The notes under the pieces were generated by a model, which had not been told where the DNA came from, searched no databases, and worked only from the letters and a program-made list of their open reading frames with translations. A DNA stretch of 64,000 bases from CAYRNR01 sp964425605. GTDB taxonomy: Bacteria > Myxococcota_A > UBA796 > UBA9615 > CAYRNR01. The DNA is taken from contig CAYRNR010000023.1 in assembly GCA_964425605.1 (NCBI GenBank), positions 1 to 64,000 of the forward strand. The letters are read 5' to 3'. Within the stretch, counting starts at the first letter, position 1, and each line of letters begins with the position of its first letter. Below are positions 43,650-52,585 of this stretch, piece by piece. Position numbers and translations under genes: made by a program.

Positions 43650-44386
43650 AGCACGCCCAGGACTGGAAGCCCTCCAAGTTCGTCGTCCGGCGGGGGCGCC
43701 TGCGCGGTTCGCGTGATCCGCGCGAGATCGCCGTCGAGTCGAGGTTGATCGCCGATATCGTCGCCCACGTCTTCGAGCGGCACCTGCCGGAGCACTGTTC
43801 GGGCCGCCTGCTCGACATGGGCTGCGGCAAGGTGCCCCTGTACGGGACGTACCGCCATTGCGTCAGCGAGGTGGTCTGCGTCGACTGGGAGCACTCGGAG
43901 AGCCCGAGCCCCCACCTGGACCTCTCGTACGATCTCTCCCGGCCGCTGCCCTTCGAGGACGGCTCGTTCGACACCGTGCTGGCGACCGACGTGCTCGAGC
44001 ACATGGTGGACCCACGACAGACCTGGTCCGAGATCGCCCGCCTCCTCTCGCCCGGCGGGAAGGCCGTGGCCAGCGTCCCGTTCTGCTACTGGCTGCACGA
44101 GGAGCCCCACGACTACTATCGATTCACCGAGCACGCCCTGCGCGAGTTCGTCTCGGCCGCGGGCCTGGACCTCGTGCTCCTCGAAGCCGTGGGCGGGGCG
44201 CCCGTGGTGATCGCCGACATCCTGGCGAAGTACACGGTCCGCGCCCCCGTGATCGGCAGGCCCGCGTCGTCGGCGGTCCAGCGCGCCTTCTCGCTGGTCA
44301 CCCGCCACCGGCGCCTGGCTCGCCTCGCCGCGAGCACGGACCGCCTCTGGCCCCTGTCCTACTTCCTGGTCTGTTCGAAACCCTGA
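43646..44386 (+). CDS. class I SAM-dependent methyltransferase
   Basis: A 246-residue protein with motif I LLDMGCGKVPLYG, then CVDWEHS and VLATDVLEHM, and PGGKAVASVPF as motif III. The C-terminus has a hydrophobic stretch. Methylation of the glycan, for example as a chain-terminating cap recognised by the Wzt tail, is a plausible role but is inferred only from context. The ATG overlaps the upstream stop by four bases. Confidence 0.88.
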   Translation: MKHAQDWKPSKFVVRRGRLRGSRDPREIAVESRLIADIVAHVFERHLPEHCSGRLLDMGCGKVPLYGTYRHCVSEVVCVDWEHSESPSPHLDLSYDLSRPLPFEDGSFDTVLATDVLEHMVDPRQTWSEIARLLSPGGKAVASVPFCYWLHEEPHDYYRFTEHALREFVSAAGLDLVLLEAVGGAPVVIADILAKYTVRAPVIGRPASSAVQRAFSLVTRHRRLARLAASTDRLWPLSYFLVCSKP

Positions 44387-44390
44387 GAGA

Positions 44391-45566
44391 TCACCCGTAG
44401 GCAAAGAGCGGTTCCACGCTCACCACCACTGCGCGGGCCTCGGTGCGCTCGCGGATCGCCTCGCCGACCTGTTCGGCGATCACGGAGTCCTCCTCGCCGT
44501 CGTCGCGGGCGCGAATGACGTCCATGACCACGTTGTAGTGGTCGTCGCTGCCGATGATGCGGAGATCGTGGAAGGAGTGGAGTCGCGCGTCCGCCTCGAC
44601 CACCTCCGAGACGGTGTCGTGGATCCGGGCGTAGTGCACGTGATCGCGGTTGATCGGGTCCACGTGCACCACGGCGTGGCCGTGGTCGCCGGCCACGGCG
44701 GACTGGACGGTCTCGGCCAGGGTGTGGAGCTCCAGGGCGCTCTCCTGGTCCGAGGTCTCCACGTGCAGGGACACCAGCCGCACGTCACCGTAGCTGTGGA
44801 TGACGATGTCGTGGACCCCCTGCACCCCCTCCACGGCCTCGGCGATCTCGGCGATCTCGCGGATCTCCTCGGGCGAGGGGGCCTTGCCGAGGAGGGGATC
44901 GATGGCCTCGCGGGCGATGGCCAGGGCGGACCACAGGATCACCAGGCTCACGCCCAACCCCATGATCCCGTCGAGGATGGGCAGCCCCAGCTTGCTCCCG
45001 ACGATGCCCACGGCCACCAGCAGCGTGGCGAACACGTCGCTTCGGTGGTGCCACGCGTCTGCTGCGATGGCCGTGGAGCCCGACTCCGCGGCCAGGGCCA
45101 GGGCGAAGCGGCTGTTCCACTCCTTGATCCCGGCGGCCGCCACCACCACGGCCACCACCCACCACCCCGCGTCCACCGCCTGGGGGTGGAGCACCCGGTG
45201 GATGGACGACTCGAGGAACTCGATGCCCGCCACGCCCAGCAGCACCGCGATCACGATGGCGGCGACGCTCTCGATCCGGCCGTGGCCGAACGGGTGCTCG
45301 CGGTCCGCGGGCTTGCGGGCCATGCGCGACGCGCCGATGAGCACACCCGAGGTGATGGAGTCGGCCAGGGTGTGCACCGCGTCGGCGATCAGCGCCACGG
45401 ATCCGGTGAGCAGGCCGAGGGCGAGCTTGACGGCGAACAGGACGGCGTTGAGCAGCAGCCCGATCCAGCCCTCGAGCAGGCCGTAGGCCGCCTTGCGCTC
45501 GGTGATCGTGCCCTCGGCGGGGCCGAACCGACGGACCAGCGCGCGGGAGAGGGGGTCCATCCTCAT
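44391..45566 (-). CDS. cation diffusion facilitator metal transporter
   Basis: A 391-residue protein with six hydrophobic segments in the first 220 residues. The metal-site motifs are in transmembrane helix 2 (ADAVHTLAD) and helix 5 (ADAWHHRSD). An N-terminal HPFGHGR loop and a His/Asp-containing cytoplasmic C-terminal domain of about 160 residues follow. CDF proteins export zinc, cobalt, iron or manganese by proton exchange. The C-terminal domain is longer than usual, with two ferredoxin-like repeats. Its start is only 28 bases from the divergent ABC transporter gene. Confidence 0.92.
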   Translation of the reverse strand: MRMDPLSRALVRRFGPAEGTITERKAAYGLLEGWIGLLLNAVLFAVKLALGLLTGSVALIADAVHTLADSITSGVLIGASRMARKPADREHPFGHGRIESVAAIVIAVLLGVAGIEFLESSIHRVLHPQAVDAGWWVVAVVVAAAGIKEWNSRFALALAAESGSTAIAADAWHHRSDVFATLLVAVGIVGSKLGLPILDGIMGLGVSLVILWSALAIAREAIDPLLGKAPSPEEIREIAEIAEAVEGVQGVHDIVIHSYGDVRLVSLHVETSDQESALELHTLAETVQSAVAGDHGHAVVHVDPINRDHVHYARIHDTVSEVVEADARLHSFHDLRIIGSDDHYNVVMDVIRARDDGEEDSVIAEQVGEAIRERTEARAVVVSVEPLFAYG

Positions 45567-45573
45567 GGCATTT

Positions 45574-45582
45574 TGCTACCAT
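45574..45582 (+). promoter_or_regulatory. extended -10-like motif (TGCTACCAT), possibly bidirectional
   Basis: TG-C-TACCAT precedes the ABC ATPase ATG (45595) by 12 bases. The reverse complement reads TGGTAGCAA, eight of nine matches to the same pattern, and faces the CDF gene at 45566. The spacing to either ATG is short, so one or both messages would have almost no leader. Confidence 0.3.
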
Positions 45583-45594
45583 GGCGCCAGCCCG

Positions 45595-46383
45595 ATGACC
45601 ACCCCCTTGCTCACCGCAGCCGGCCTGTCCTTCAGCTACGGCGGCCCCAACGTCCTCGAGGACATCGGGATCGCGGTGGAGGCGGGCGAGATGGTGGGGC
45701 TGGTGGGGCCCAACGGCTCGGGCAAGTCCACCTTGCTGAGGTTGCTCGCCGGCCTGGAACGGCCCACGGGTGGGGAGGTGCGGCTGGAGGATCGGGACGT
45801 GGCCGGGCTGTCCCGGCCAGAGCTGGCCCGCAACGTCGCGTACGTGCCCCAGGACTTCGATCTGGCCTTCACGTTCACCGTGCGCGAGGTGGTCCTCACC
45901 GGCCGGCATCCCCACATGGGGTGGCTGGCCCTGGAGAGCCGCGAGGACGTCCGCGTGGCCGAGGCCGCCATGGAGGCGGTGGGCATCGCCGACCTGGCCC
46001 AGCGGGGATTCCACACCCTGTCCGGCGGCGAACGCCAGCGCGTCGTGATCGCCGCGGCCCTGGCCCAGGAGCCGCGCCTGTTGGTCCTGGACGAACCCAC
46101 CAGCAGCCTCGACCTCCACTTCCAGGACGGCCTGATGCGTGCCCTGCGCCGTCGCCTCCGGGACACGGGGACCGCCGTGGTGCTGGCCGTCCACGACCTC
46201 AACCTCGCCCTGGCCTGGTGCCCCCGGGTGTGGGTGCTGCGCGACGGCCGGGTGGCCGCGGACGGCGCGCCGCGCGATGTGCTCTCCGAGGCGCGGCTGG
46301 CCGAGGTCTACGGCCCCGGCGCGAGGGTGATCCAGCACCAGGGCGCCACGGTGGTGCTCCCCGCCGGTCCGGAGGCGCCGTGA
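45595..46383 (+). CDS. ABC importer ATPase, iron-chelate/cobalamin type
   Basis: A 262-residue ATP-binding subunit. Walker A is GPNGSGKST, the signature is LSGGERQRV, Walker B is LLVLDEPTSSLD, and the switch His is in VHDLNLAL. The sequence is of the FecE/BtuD class. It overlaps the permease gene by four bases (GTGA). It supplies energy for uptake of a ferric chelate, cobalamin or heme. Confidence 0.92.
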   Translation: MTTPLLTAAGLSFSYGGPNVLEDIGIAVEAGEMVGLVGPNGSGKSTLLRLLAGLERPTGGEVRLEDRDVAGLSRPELARNVAYVPQDFDLAFTFTVREVVLTGRHPHMGWLALESREDVRVAEAAMEAVGIADLAQRGFHTLSGGERQRVVIAAALAQEPRLLVLDEPTSSLDLHFQDGLMRALRRRLRDTGTAVVLAVHDLNLALAWCPRVWVLRDGRVAADGAPRDVLSEARLAEVYGPGARVIQHQGATVVLPAGPEAP

Positions 46384-47405
46384 TCCCGCGGCCGACGAGC
46401 CCGGCGGCGCGTATCGCGCTGTTCTCGACGCTCAGCGCGGCGGCCCTGTTCGGCGCCGTGGTCCTCGGGCTGGTGCTGGGCAGCACCCGCATCGACCTGA
46501 TCGACGCCCTGACCGGCGCGGACGAGGCGGCCTCGCAGATCCTGTTCCACGCGCGGGTCCCGCGGGTGCTCCTGGCGGTCCTCACCGGCAGCGCGCTGTC
46601 CCTCGCCGGGGTCAGCTTCCAGGCCCTGCTGCGCAACCCGCTGGCCACGCCCTACACCCTGGGGATCAGCTCCGGAGCCTCCTTCGGCGCTGCCCTGGCC
46701 CTCATCGTCGGGCCGCTGCTCGGACTCGGCAGCCTGAGCTACGGCACGGTGCCGGTGATGGCCTTCGCCGGCGCCGGCCTCGCCGTGGGGATCGTCTACT
46801 GGATCGCCCGCGGCCGCGGGCCGTCGCTGCCCACCTCCACGCTCCTGCTGGGGGGGGTCTGCATCGCGTTCTTCTTCGGCGCCATGACCCTGTTCGTGCA
46901 CTACATCGCAGACCTGGGCCACAGCTACCTGATGATGCGCTGGTTGATGGGGGCGCTGGACGTGGGGGACGTCTGGGCCATCGCGCCGGCCGTGCCCGTG
47001 GTCGTGGTGGGCACCGTGATGCTGCTGAGCATCGCCCGCAACCTCAACGTCATGGCGGGCGGCGAGGTCGTCGCTCGATCCCGCGGGGTGGACGTCAAAC
47101 GCACCCAGCTCGTCGCCTACGTGGGCGCGTCGCTGATCACCGCGGCGGTGGTGGGCGTGGCCGGGCCCATCGGCTTCGTCGGCCTGGTGGTGCCCCACTC
47201 GGTGCGCCTCGTGGTGGGCCCGGATCACCGGGTCCTGATGCCGTCGGCGCTGTTGATGGGGGCGGCGTTCCTGGTGCTGTGCGATCTGGCCGGGCGCACG
47301 CTCATCGCACCCACGGAGATCCCCGTCGGGGTGATCACGGCGATGACCGGCGGGCCGTTCCTGGTGTGGTTGCTGCGCAGGGAGGGGCGGGCGGAGCGGT
47401 GGTAG
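46380..47405 (+). CDS. FecCD/BtuC-type ABC importer permease
   Basis: A 341-residue membrane protein with about ten hydrophobic segments. RVPRVLLAVLTGSALSLAGVSFQALLRNPLA is present, the hallmark of BtuC/FecCD permeases (written here as the family motif, positions about 56-88), and GPIGFVGLVVPHSVR is the ATPase-coupling loop. Translation from GTG is coupled to the ATPase. No periplasmic binding protein is encoded nearby, so it must come from elsewhere or be shared. Confidence 0.92.
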   Translation: MIPRPTSPAARIALFSTLSAAALFGAVVLGLVLGSTRIDLIDALTGADEAASQILFHARVPRVLLAVLTGSALSLAGVSFQALLRNPLATPYTLGISSGASFGAALALIVGPLLGLGSLSYGTVPVMAFAGAGLAVGIVYWIARGRGPSLPTSTLLLGGVCIAFFFGAMTLFVHYIADLGHSYLMMRWLMGALDVGDVWAIAPAVPVVVVGTVMLLSIARNLNVMAGGEVVARSRGVDVKRTQLVAYVGASLITAAVVGVAGPIGFVGLVVPHSVRLVVGPDHRVLMPSALLMGAAFLVLCDLAGRTLIAPTEIPVGVITAMTGGPFLVWLLRREGRAERW

Positions 47406-47408
47406 CGG

Positions 47409-48683
47409 CTACTCGGCGGAGGCCGGACCGTCCAGCTCCCACTCCCGCATCTGGTCGTGGGCGTTCTGCCAGGCGGACTCACGGGCGCGGGCGGCCTGAT
47501 CGAGGAAGAACTCCTCGTCGCGGAACCACTCCTTGGGCTCGCGTCCCTCGCACTCGTCCTTGACCCAGGTGCGGCTGGTCTCGCCCACGTTGAGCCAGAA
47601 CTCGACGCTGGGGCGCACGGTCAGGACCTCCTTGTGGAAGGCCTGGATCTGCTTGCCGCGCTTCTCGTGCAGGACGATCTTGCCGTTGTAGCCGGGGTCA
47701 CACTGGTCCCAGGCACCCTCGGGGTGCTCCTCCTCGTCCCACTGGATGGTGTACCCGGCCGGGGTCAGCACCTGGGACAGGTGGAACTTGGTGCTCTCCT
47801 CGCCCCGCCCCCAGTACTTGTTGGAGGGGGCGAACTCGAGGGTGTCGTAGTGGAACTCGGTCCAGATGAGGGCCGTGGTGGACCGCAGCTCGGCGAGCTC
47901 GGCCTCGGCCTCCTGGCGGTCCGAGTCGGAGATGCCCTCGGGCATGTCCACGTAGAAGAGGATGGCCTCGCAGCTCTTGAACTCCGGGATCAGGGCGTTG
48001 CGGGCCCGGCGCACGGTGCGGTGCCAGTCCGCCAGGCAGGTGGCCGACGGCGCCCACAGGTCCTCGTTCTTCACGCAGGCACGCATCGCGTCGGCGGCGG
48101 CCTCGGCGTTGCCCTCCTCGAGCAGCTCGGCGGCCTCGTCGCCGAGCCACTGGCCCGCGCGCTCCTTGCACACGGTGGCCACCTCGGGGCGGTCCTCGTA
48201 GGCCACGCACTGGCGGATGTACTCGGTGCCCGCGTCGGCGAGCCCCTGGTTGAACTGGCGGTGGGCCACCACCCTGGACGCCACGGCAGCGGCCTCGACG
48301 CAGTACCCCACGTCGCTGATCTTGGCGCGCGCCTCGCAGATCTTCCACTGGGGGCCCGGGTGGAAGCGCAGGTCCCGCTCGTACTGCTCGGCGAACATGC
48401 CGGTCAGCCCGCGAAGCAGCACGTCGTTGCCACCCTCCACGGCCGCCTCCCGGCGGGCTTTCTGCAGCGTCGGGTACTTGGTGAGCTTCTTGATGGCCCT
48501 CGCCGCGAGCTTGCTCGCCTCGTCCGGGTTGGGCTGGGTCAGCGCAGTCCCGTCGGCGTTCTCGAGGTAGAAGCGGGCCTCCTTGACGCGGCGTTCGCCG
48601 ATACCGACGTTGACCATGTCCCACACGAACAGGCCGACCACGAGCGCCACCAGGGCGAAGACCAGGATCAGGATGTACTTCAT
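47409..48683 (-). CDS. membrane-anchored hypothetical protein
   Basis: About 424 residues. One hydrophobic anchor occupies residues 4-22, then a mostly helical periplasmic domain with several Cys pairs (CEA...CVE, CVA...CKE, CVK...CLA), followed by a mixed region rich in Trp and Glu. No known family is recognised. ATG at 48683 has a GAGGGAG ribosome binding site five bases upstream; the upstream ATG at 48761 lacks one. It is convergent with the permease, three bases apart. Confidence 0.72.
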   Translation of the reverse strand: MKYILILVFALVALVVGLFVWDMVNVGIGERRVKEARFYLENADGTALTQPNPDEASKLAARAIKKLTKYPTLQKARREAAVEGGNDVLLRGLTGMFAEQYERDLRFHPGPQWKICEARAKISDVGYCVEAAAVASRVVAHRQFNQGLADAGTEYIRQCVAYEDRPEVATVCKERAGQWLGDEAAELLEEGNAEAAADAMRACVKNEDLWAPSATCLADWHRTVRRARNALIPEFKSCEAILFYVDMPEGISDSDRQEAEAELAELRSTTALIWTEFHYDTLEFAPSNKYWGRGEESTKFHLSQVLTPAGYTIQWDEEEHPEGAWDQCDPGYNGKIVLHEKRGKQIQAFHKEVLTVRPSVEFWLNVGETSRTWVKDECEGREPKEWFRDEEFFLDQAARARESAWQNAHDQMREWELDGPASAE

Positions 48684-48844
48684 GCGATCTCCCTCTTCCG
48701 GGAGGCCCATCCTCTCCTCGATTGGCGGATCGATGCAAGGGGAGATCAGGGAAACGTTCACCGTTGAGCGCGTGCGCGGGGTATGCTGAACGAGTCCGGT
48801 ACTCCGCGATCGCGCGGTCGCGCGCCGGCAGAGGGGAGCTTCCG

Positions 48845-49609
48845 ATGGGTCTCACGAGGACATGCGCCGTGTTGCTGTTCGCGGGCGTCGCGCTGGCCGG
48901 CTGCGCCAACGAGTACACAGCCTACGACGAGGCGACCACGGCGGACACGGTCGAGGCCTACGTGGCGTTCCTGGAGCAGTACCCCGACGGGGTGAATGCG
49001 TCGGCGGCGCGCCAGCGGCTCGACGAGATCGACTGGGAGGCGGCCAAGGCCGAGCACTCCGCCGGGGCCTACGAGGAGTACCTGCGCGCCCATCCCGACG
49101 GCAAGTTCGTCGAGAAGGCCTCCCTCGAGGCGCCGAAGATGGCCTGGCAGGCGGCCGACTACAGCTCGGACCCGGCCCAGGTCCAGGGTTTCCTCGACCA
49201 GTACGGCCACGGCGCCTACGGCAAGAAGGCCACCGAGCGGCTCGCCCTGCTGGAGCTGCTACCCGCGCACCTCTCCGTCGGGGACGCCCAGCTCGAGGTG
49301 CTCACCGAGGGCAAGAAGTGGCGCGTCTTCGCCGAGGTGGAGAACGTGGGTGACGTGCCAGTGGTGGAGTCCAAGCTCCGCGTGGGCTGGAAGGACGGCG
49401 CCGGCCAGGTGGCTCGCTCCAAGGAGTGGTTCCTCAACTGCGAGGAGAAGGCTGGCGTCGACGCCCCCGCCGACCTCACCCGCCCCCTGGAGCCCGGCGA
49501 GAAGCGCACGTTCGAGTTCTTCTTCGTCGCCAAGGAGGCCTGCGACGACTGGGCCGCGGACGTGGAGCACCTCCAGCTCGACGTGGTCACCCTGAAGCTG
49601 GCCGGGTAG
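48845..49609 (+). CDS. repeat-containing lipoprotein with beta-sandwich C-terminus
   Basis: A 254-residue predicted lipoprotein, with lipobox LAGC at residues 17-20. The following 110 residues contain three related units of about 35 residues (AYVAFLEQYPDG, AYEEYLRAHPDG, QVQGFLDQYGHG), helical hairpins like those in TPR-type lipoproteins. The C-terminal 100 residues, with a VENVGDVPVVESKLRVGW segment, resemble an FxLYD-type beta-sandwich. The ATG has AGGGGAG upstream. A TATGCT -10-like element lies at 48782-48787. Function is unknown. Confidence 0.75.
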   Translation: MGLTRTCAVLLFAGVALAGCANEYTAYDEATTADTVEAYVAFLEQYPDGVNASAARQRLDEIDWEAAKAEHSAGAYEEYLRAHPDGKFVEKASLEAPKMAWQAADYSSDPAQVQGFLDQYGHGAYGKKATERLALLELLPAHLSVGDAQLEVLTEGKKWRVFAEVENVGDVPVVESKLRVGWKDGAGQVARSKEWFLNCEEKAGVDAPADLTRPLEPGEKRTFEFFFVAKEACDDWAADVEHLQLDVVTLKLAG

Positions 49610-49612
49610 GCG

Positions 49613-50341
49613 CTACTCCCACTCCTCGGGCATCTCGTAGGAGACCAGCTCCACGTAGGTGGGGGTCGTGGACTCCTGCTTCACCAGCCCCAGCCCCTCG
49701 ACGTAGTACGAGTCCCACCACACGATCACCTGCTCGTCGTTCTCGGTGTACGACAGGCGCATGGAGACGTGCATGGCGTCGAAGGTGCCGGCCTGGATGT
49801 CGATGGACTCCATGCCCAGCACCTCGTACCGCTCGGTGATGTGCCGGAACGCGTAGTTGTACTCGGACTGCCAGACGGAGCCCTCGGCCGCGCCCGCCTC
49901 GAGCTGGAGCACCGGCGGGTTGAACAGCAGCAGCGAACCGTCGGCCTGCTCGAGGCCGACCCGGTAGAGGTTGTCGTCGATGCAGTGGTCGAAGATGCGG
50001 TAGTCGAGGTCCCCGGTCTGCGCCACCTTCACCTCGTCGGTCCAGTACACCCCGCCTTGCCACTCGCTCAGGCCGGTGTAGGTGGCGTCCCGGTCGGTGT
50101 CGTCCTCCATGTAGTACTCGCGGAGGAAGCCGATCTTGTACTCGGGGGCCCAGACGGGGCAGTCCTCGGGATCCGACGGGACGAACGTGTCGTCGTCGTC
50201 GTCGCCGGTGTCGTCGTCGTCGTCGTCGTCGGTGAAGGGGTTGTTGTCGTCGACGGGGTCGTCGGGCAGACACCCCCACGCCGCGAGCAGCAGCGCAGCG
50301 CACAGCCAGGACAACAGTGACGGGAGACGGCGCGTGGGCAT
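49613..50341 (-). CDS. lipoprotein with poly-Asp segment
   Basis: A 242-residue protein. The signal sequence ends in LAAWGC. The mature N-terminus is a poly-aspartate tract (TDDDDDDDTGDDDDD, residues about 37-51) encoded by GTC/GAC repeats, then a folded domain with many Tyr and Trp residues and no recognised family. The acidic stretch could bind calcium or keep the protein extended from the membrane. It is convergent with the preceding lipoprotein, three bases apart. Confidence 0.75.
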   Translation of the reverse strand: MPTRRLPSLLSWLCAALLLAAWGCLPDDPVDDNNPFTDDDDDDDTGDDDDDTFVPSDPEDCPVWAPEYKIGFLREYYMEDDTDRDATYTGLSEWQGGVYWTDEVKVAQTGDLDYRIFDHCIDDNLYRVGLEQADGSLLLFNPPVLQLEAGAAEGSVWQSEYNYAFRHITERYEVLGMESIDIQAGTFDAMHVSMRLSYTENDEQVIVWWDSYYVEGLGLVKQESTTPTYVELVSYEMPEEWE

Positions 50342-50428
50342 GGGCCCATCTTTAGCACATCGCGCGCGTGGCGCCAGCCAACCGCAGTCGGTAAGATCTG
50401 CGCGACCCACACCACGGAGGTGATTGCC

Positions 50429-52585
50429 GTGCCGCGTATCACGACCGCAATCCTGGCCCTGCTGGCCATCTCGATCCCGGCCCTCACAGCCCAGGCCATC
50501 ATCCGCAAGGTCCCGGAGCAGTACGCCACCATCCAGGCCGCCCTGGACGACTCGCGTGAAGGCGACATCGTGCTCGTGGCCCCGGGCAACTACGCCGAGT
50601 CGCTGCTGGTGCAGCGGTCGGTCTACCTGATCAGCGAGGAGCCGGGTGGGGCGATCATCGACGCGGACATGGACGACGCCATCCGCGCCGAGCACCTGGA
50701 CGGGGACATGATCCAGGTCATCGGGTTCACCATCCAGAACTGCCGCGCAGGGGTGGTGGTCACCGAGTCGTCGGGCGCCGTGGTGGACACCAAGATCTCG
50801 GGCTGCATGCCCGTGGACGAGTTCGAGGATCTGATCTCGTTCAACGGCTCCGGCGACGCCACGGTGGCGCGCGTGGAGCTCATGGCCAACGAGACCTTCG
50901 ATCCCGCCACCATCGGCCTGGTGGGCATGTACGTGGACGGCCAGTCCCTGGTGGTGGACTCGAGCATCACCGCCAGCAACGCCGCGGGGATCACCCTGCA
51001 CGGCGCGTCTGCCGCGGCCACGGGCAACCTGCTGGAGAACACCAACGGCGACGCCATCACCGTGGCCGCGGAGACCTCCATGATCCGCGGCAACACCGTG
51101 GACAACTCGGACGGCACCGGCGTGGTCGTGCCCGACGGCACCGCCGTGTACATCCTCGAGAACGACATCTCCGAGGCGGAGTTCGGCATCGAGTTCTACA
51201 CCGAGGGGGGCTCCATCGCCGCGGCGTGGGTGTACGACAACGACGTCCTCGAGAGCTACCAGGCCGGCGTGGCCGTCATGTCGGATCTGGGCGATCTGTT
51301 CATGGGCCACAACCGGATCACCGGCGGCGGCAGCCGCGGCATCTGGCTGCAGGACCCCGACCTGGCGGCGATGGTCCACGACAACGTGGTGGCCGACAAC
51401 GAGGTCCTCGGCGTGTCCATCGGCATGGCCGCCGAGGGGTTCGTGGAGTCGTCGGACGTCACCCTCAAGCGCAACCTGATCTACGGCAACCTCAGCCAGG
51501 GGGTGACCATCCAGGACAGCGACGCGGTGCTCGTCAACAACACCATCTTCGGAAACGGCGACTACGGCATCTACCACGCCACCACCGCCGAGGAGCCCGC
51601 ATTCTTCCCGACCTTCAAGAACAACATCGTCGTTGGACACGCCGAGACCGGCGTGTGGACCGACTACGCCACGTGTGACCTGACCTACTCGCTGCTGTTC
51701 GACAACGCCGTGCACGCGGACGTGTGCACCGGCGCCGACGGCGTCGTGCTGGACGAGGACCCCCTGTTCCTCGACCTGGCCAGCGGCGACTTCGCCCTGC
51801 AGGTGGGCAGCCCGGCCATGGACAGCGGCGACCCCGATCCCATGTACGACGACGCCGACGGCAGCGCCAACGACATGGGCGCCTTCGGCGGCCCGGAGGA
51901 GGCGCCGCTGCCCGCCGACGAGCCCCCCGTCATCGCCTTCGCCGAGGAGGACGACCTGCTCGAGGGTGAGTGCCGCACCATCGCCATCCCCGAGGGGGCC
52001 GATCCCGAGGGCTTGCCCCTGTTCGTCGAGTGGTCCCTCGCCGGGGGCAGCAACGGCAGCTGGACCGCATACGGCCAGTCCATCCGCCTGTGCGGCGAGG
52101 ACGACGGCGAGTTCACCTGGTCGGTGGTCGCCATCGATCCCATGGGCGGCACCGCCGAGGCCGACGGCTCCATGACCATCGTCAACCTCGCCCCCGGCAT
52201 CACCTCGATCATCCCCATCACCGCCACGGCGGGCGTGGACTGGCTCTACCAGATCGAGCTGTTCGACCCCGGTTACTTCGACACCTTCGCCTACACCATC
52301 GAGAGCGCCCCCGACGGCATGACCGTGGACGAGTTCGGGGTGGTCTCCTGGACCCCGTCGGATGCCCAGGTGGGCGACCACGTGGTGAAGTTCGTGGTCA
52401 CCGACGACGACGGCGGCGAGTCGTTCCAGATCGACACCATCACCGTCTCTGGCGCGGCGCCCACCGAGGATCCCGACGGCGAGGGCGGCTGCGAGTGCGC
52501 CCAGGGTGACCGGGCCACGCCGTCGTCCCTGGCCGCTCTGGGTCTGCTGCTGCTCGCGGCGCTGCGGAGGCGCATCGCCCGGTGA
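50429..52585 (+). CDS. secreted right-handed beta-helix protein with MYXO-CTERM-like tail
   Basis: About 718 residues. A signal peptide ends near AQA. Residues of about 30-480 contain repeated parallel beta-helix coils (NNTIFGNGDYGIY, LLENTNGDAITV and similar) as in pectate-lyase-like or periplasmic copper-binding NosD-type repeats. Two cadherin-like Ig modules follow (about 500-670). The C-terminus is GCECAQGD, then a hydrophobic helix LAALGLLLLAAL and the basic end RRRIAR, which matches the MYXO-CTERM sorting signal of myxobacteria. GTG at 50429 has GGAGG eight bases upstream. It is probably a surface-anchored polysaccharide-binding or adhesion protein. Confidence 0.85.
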   Translation: MPRITTAILALLAISIPALTAQAIIRKVPEQYATIQAALDDSREGDIVLVAPGNYAESLLVQRSVYLISEEPGGAIIDADMDDAIRAEHLDGDMIQVIGFTIQNCRAGVVVTESSGAVVDTKISGCMPVDEFEDLISFNGSGDATVARVELMANETFDPATIGLVGMYVDGQSLVVDSSITASNAAGITLHGASAAATGNLLENTNGDAITVAAETSMIRGNTVDNSDGTGVVVPDGTAVYILENDISEAEFGIEFYTEGGSIAAAWVYDNDVLESYQAGVAVMSDLGDLFMGHNRITGGGSRGIWLQDPDLAAMVHDNVVADNEVLGVSIGMAAEGFVESSDVTLKRNLIYGNLSQGVTIQDSDAVLVNNTIFGNGDYGIYHATTAEEPAFFPTFKNNIVVGHAETGVWTDYATCDLTYSLLFDNAVHADVCTGADGVVLDEDPLFLDLASGDFALQVGSPAMDSGDPDPMYDDADGSANDMGAFGGPEEAPLPADEPPVIAFAEEDDLLEGECRTIAIPEGADPEGLPLFVEWSLAGGSNGSWTAYGQSIRLCGEDDGEFTWSVVAIDPMGGTAEADGSMTIVNLAPGITSIIPITATAGVDWLYQIELFDPGYFDTFAYTIESAPDGMTVDEFGVVSWTPSDAQVGDHVVKFVVTDDDGGESFQIDTITVSGAAPTEDPDGEGGCECAQGDRATPSSLAALGLLLLAALRRRIAR

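Noticed and set aside
49613..52381. The poly-Asp lipoprotein extended upstream to about 920 residues
   Set aside because: The real protein starts at 50341 with a signal peptide and lipobox; the extra part is antisense to the beta-helix gene.
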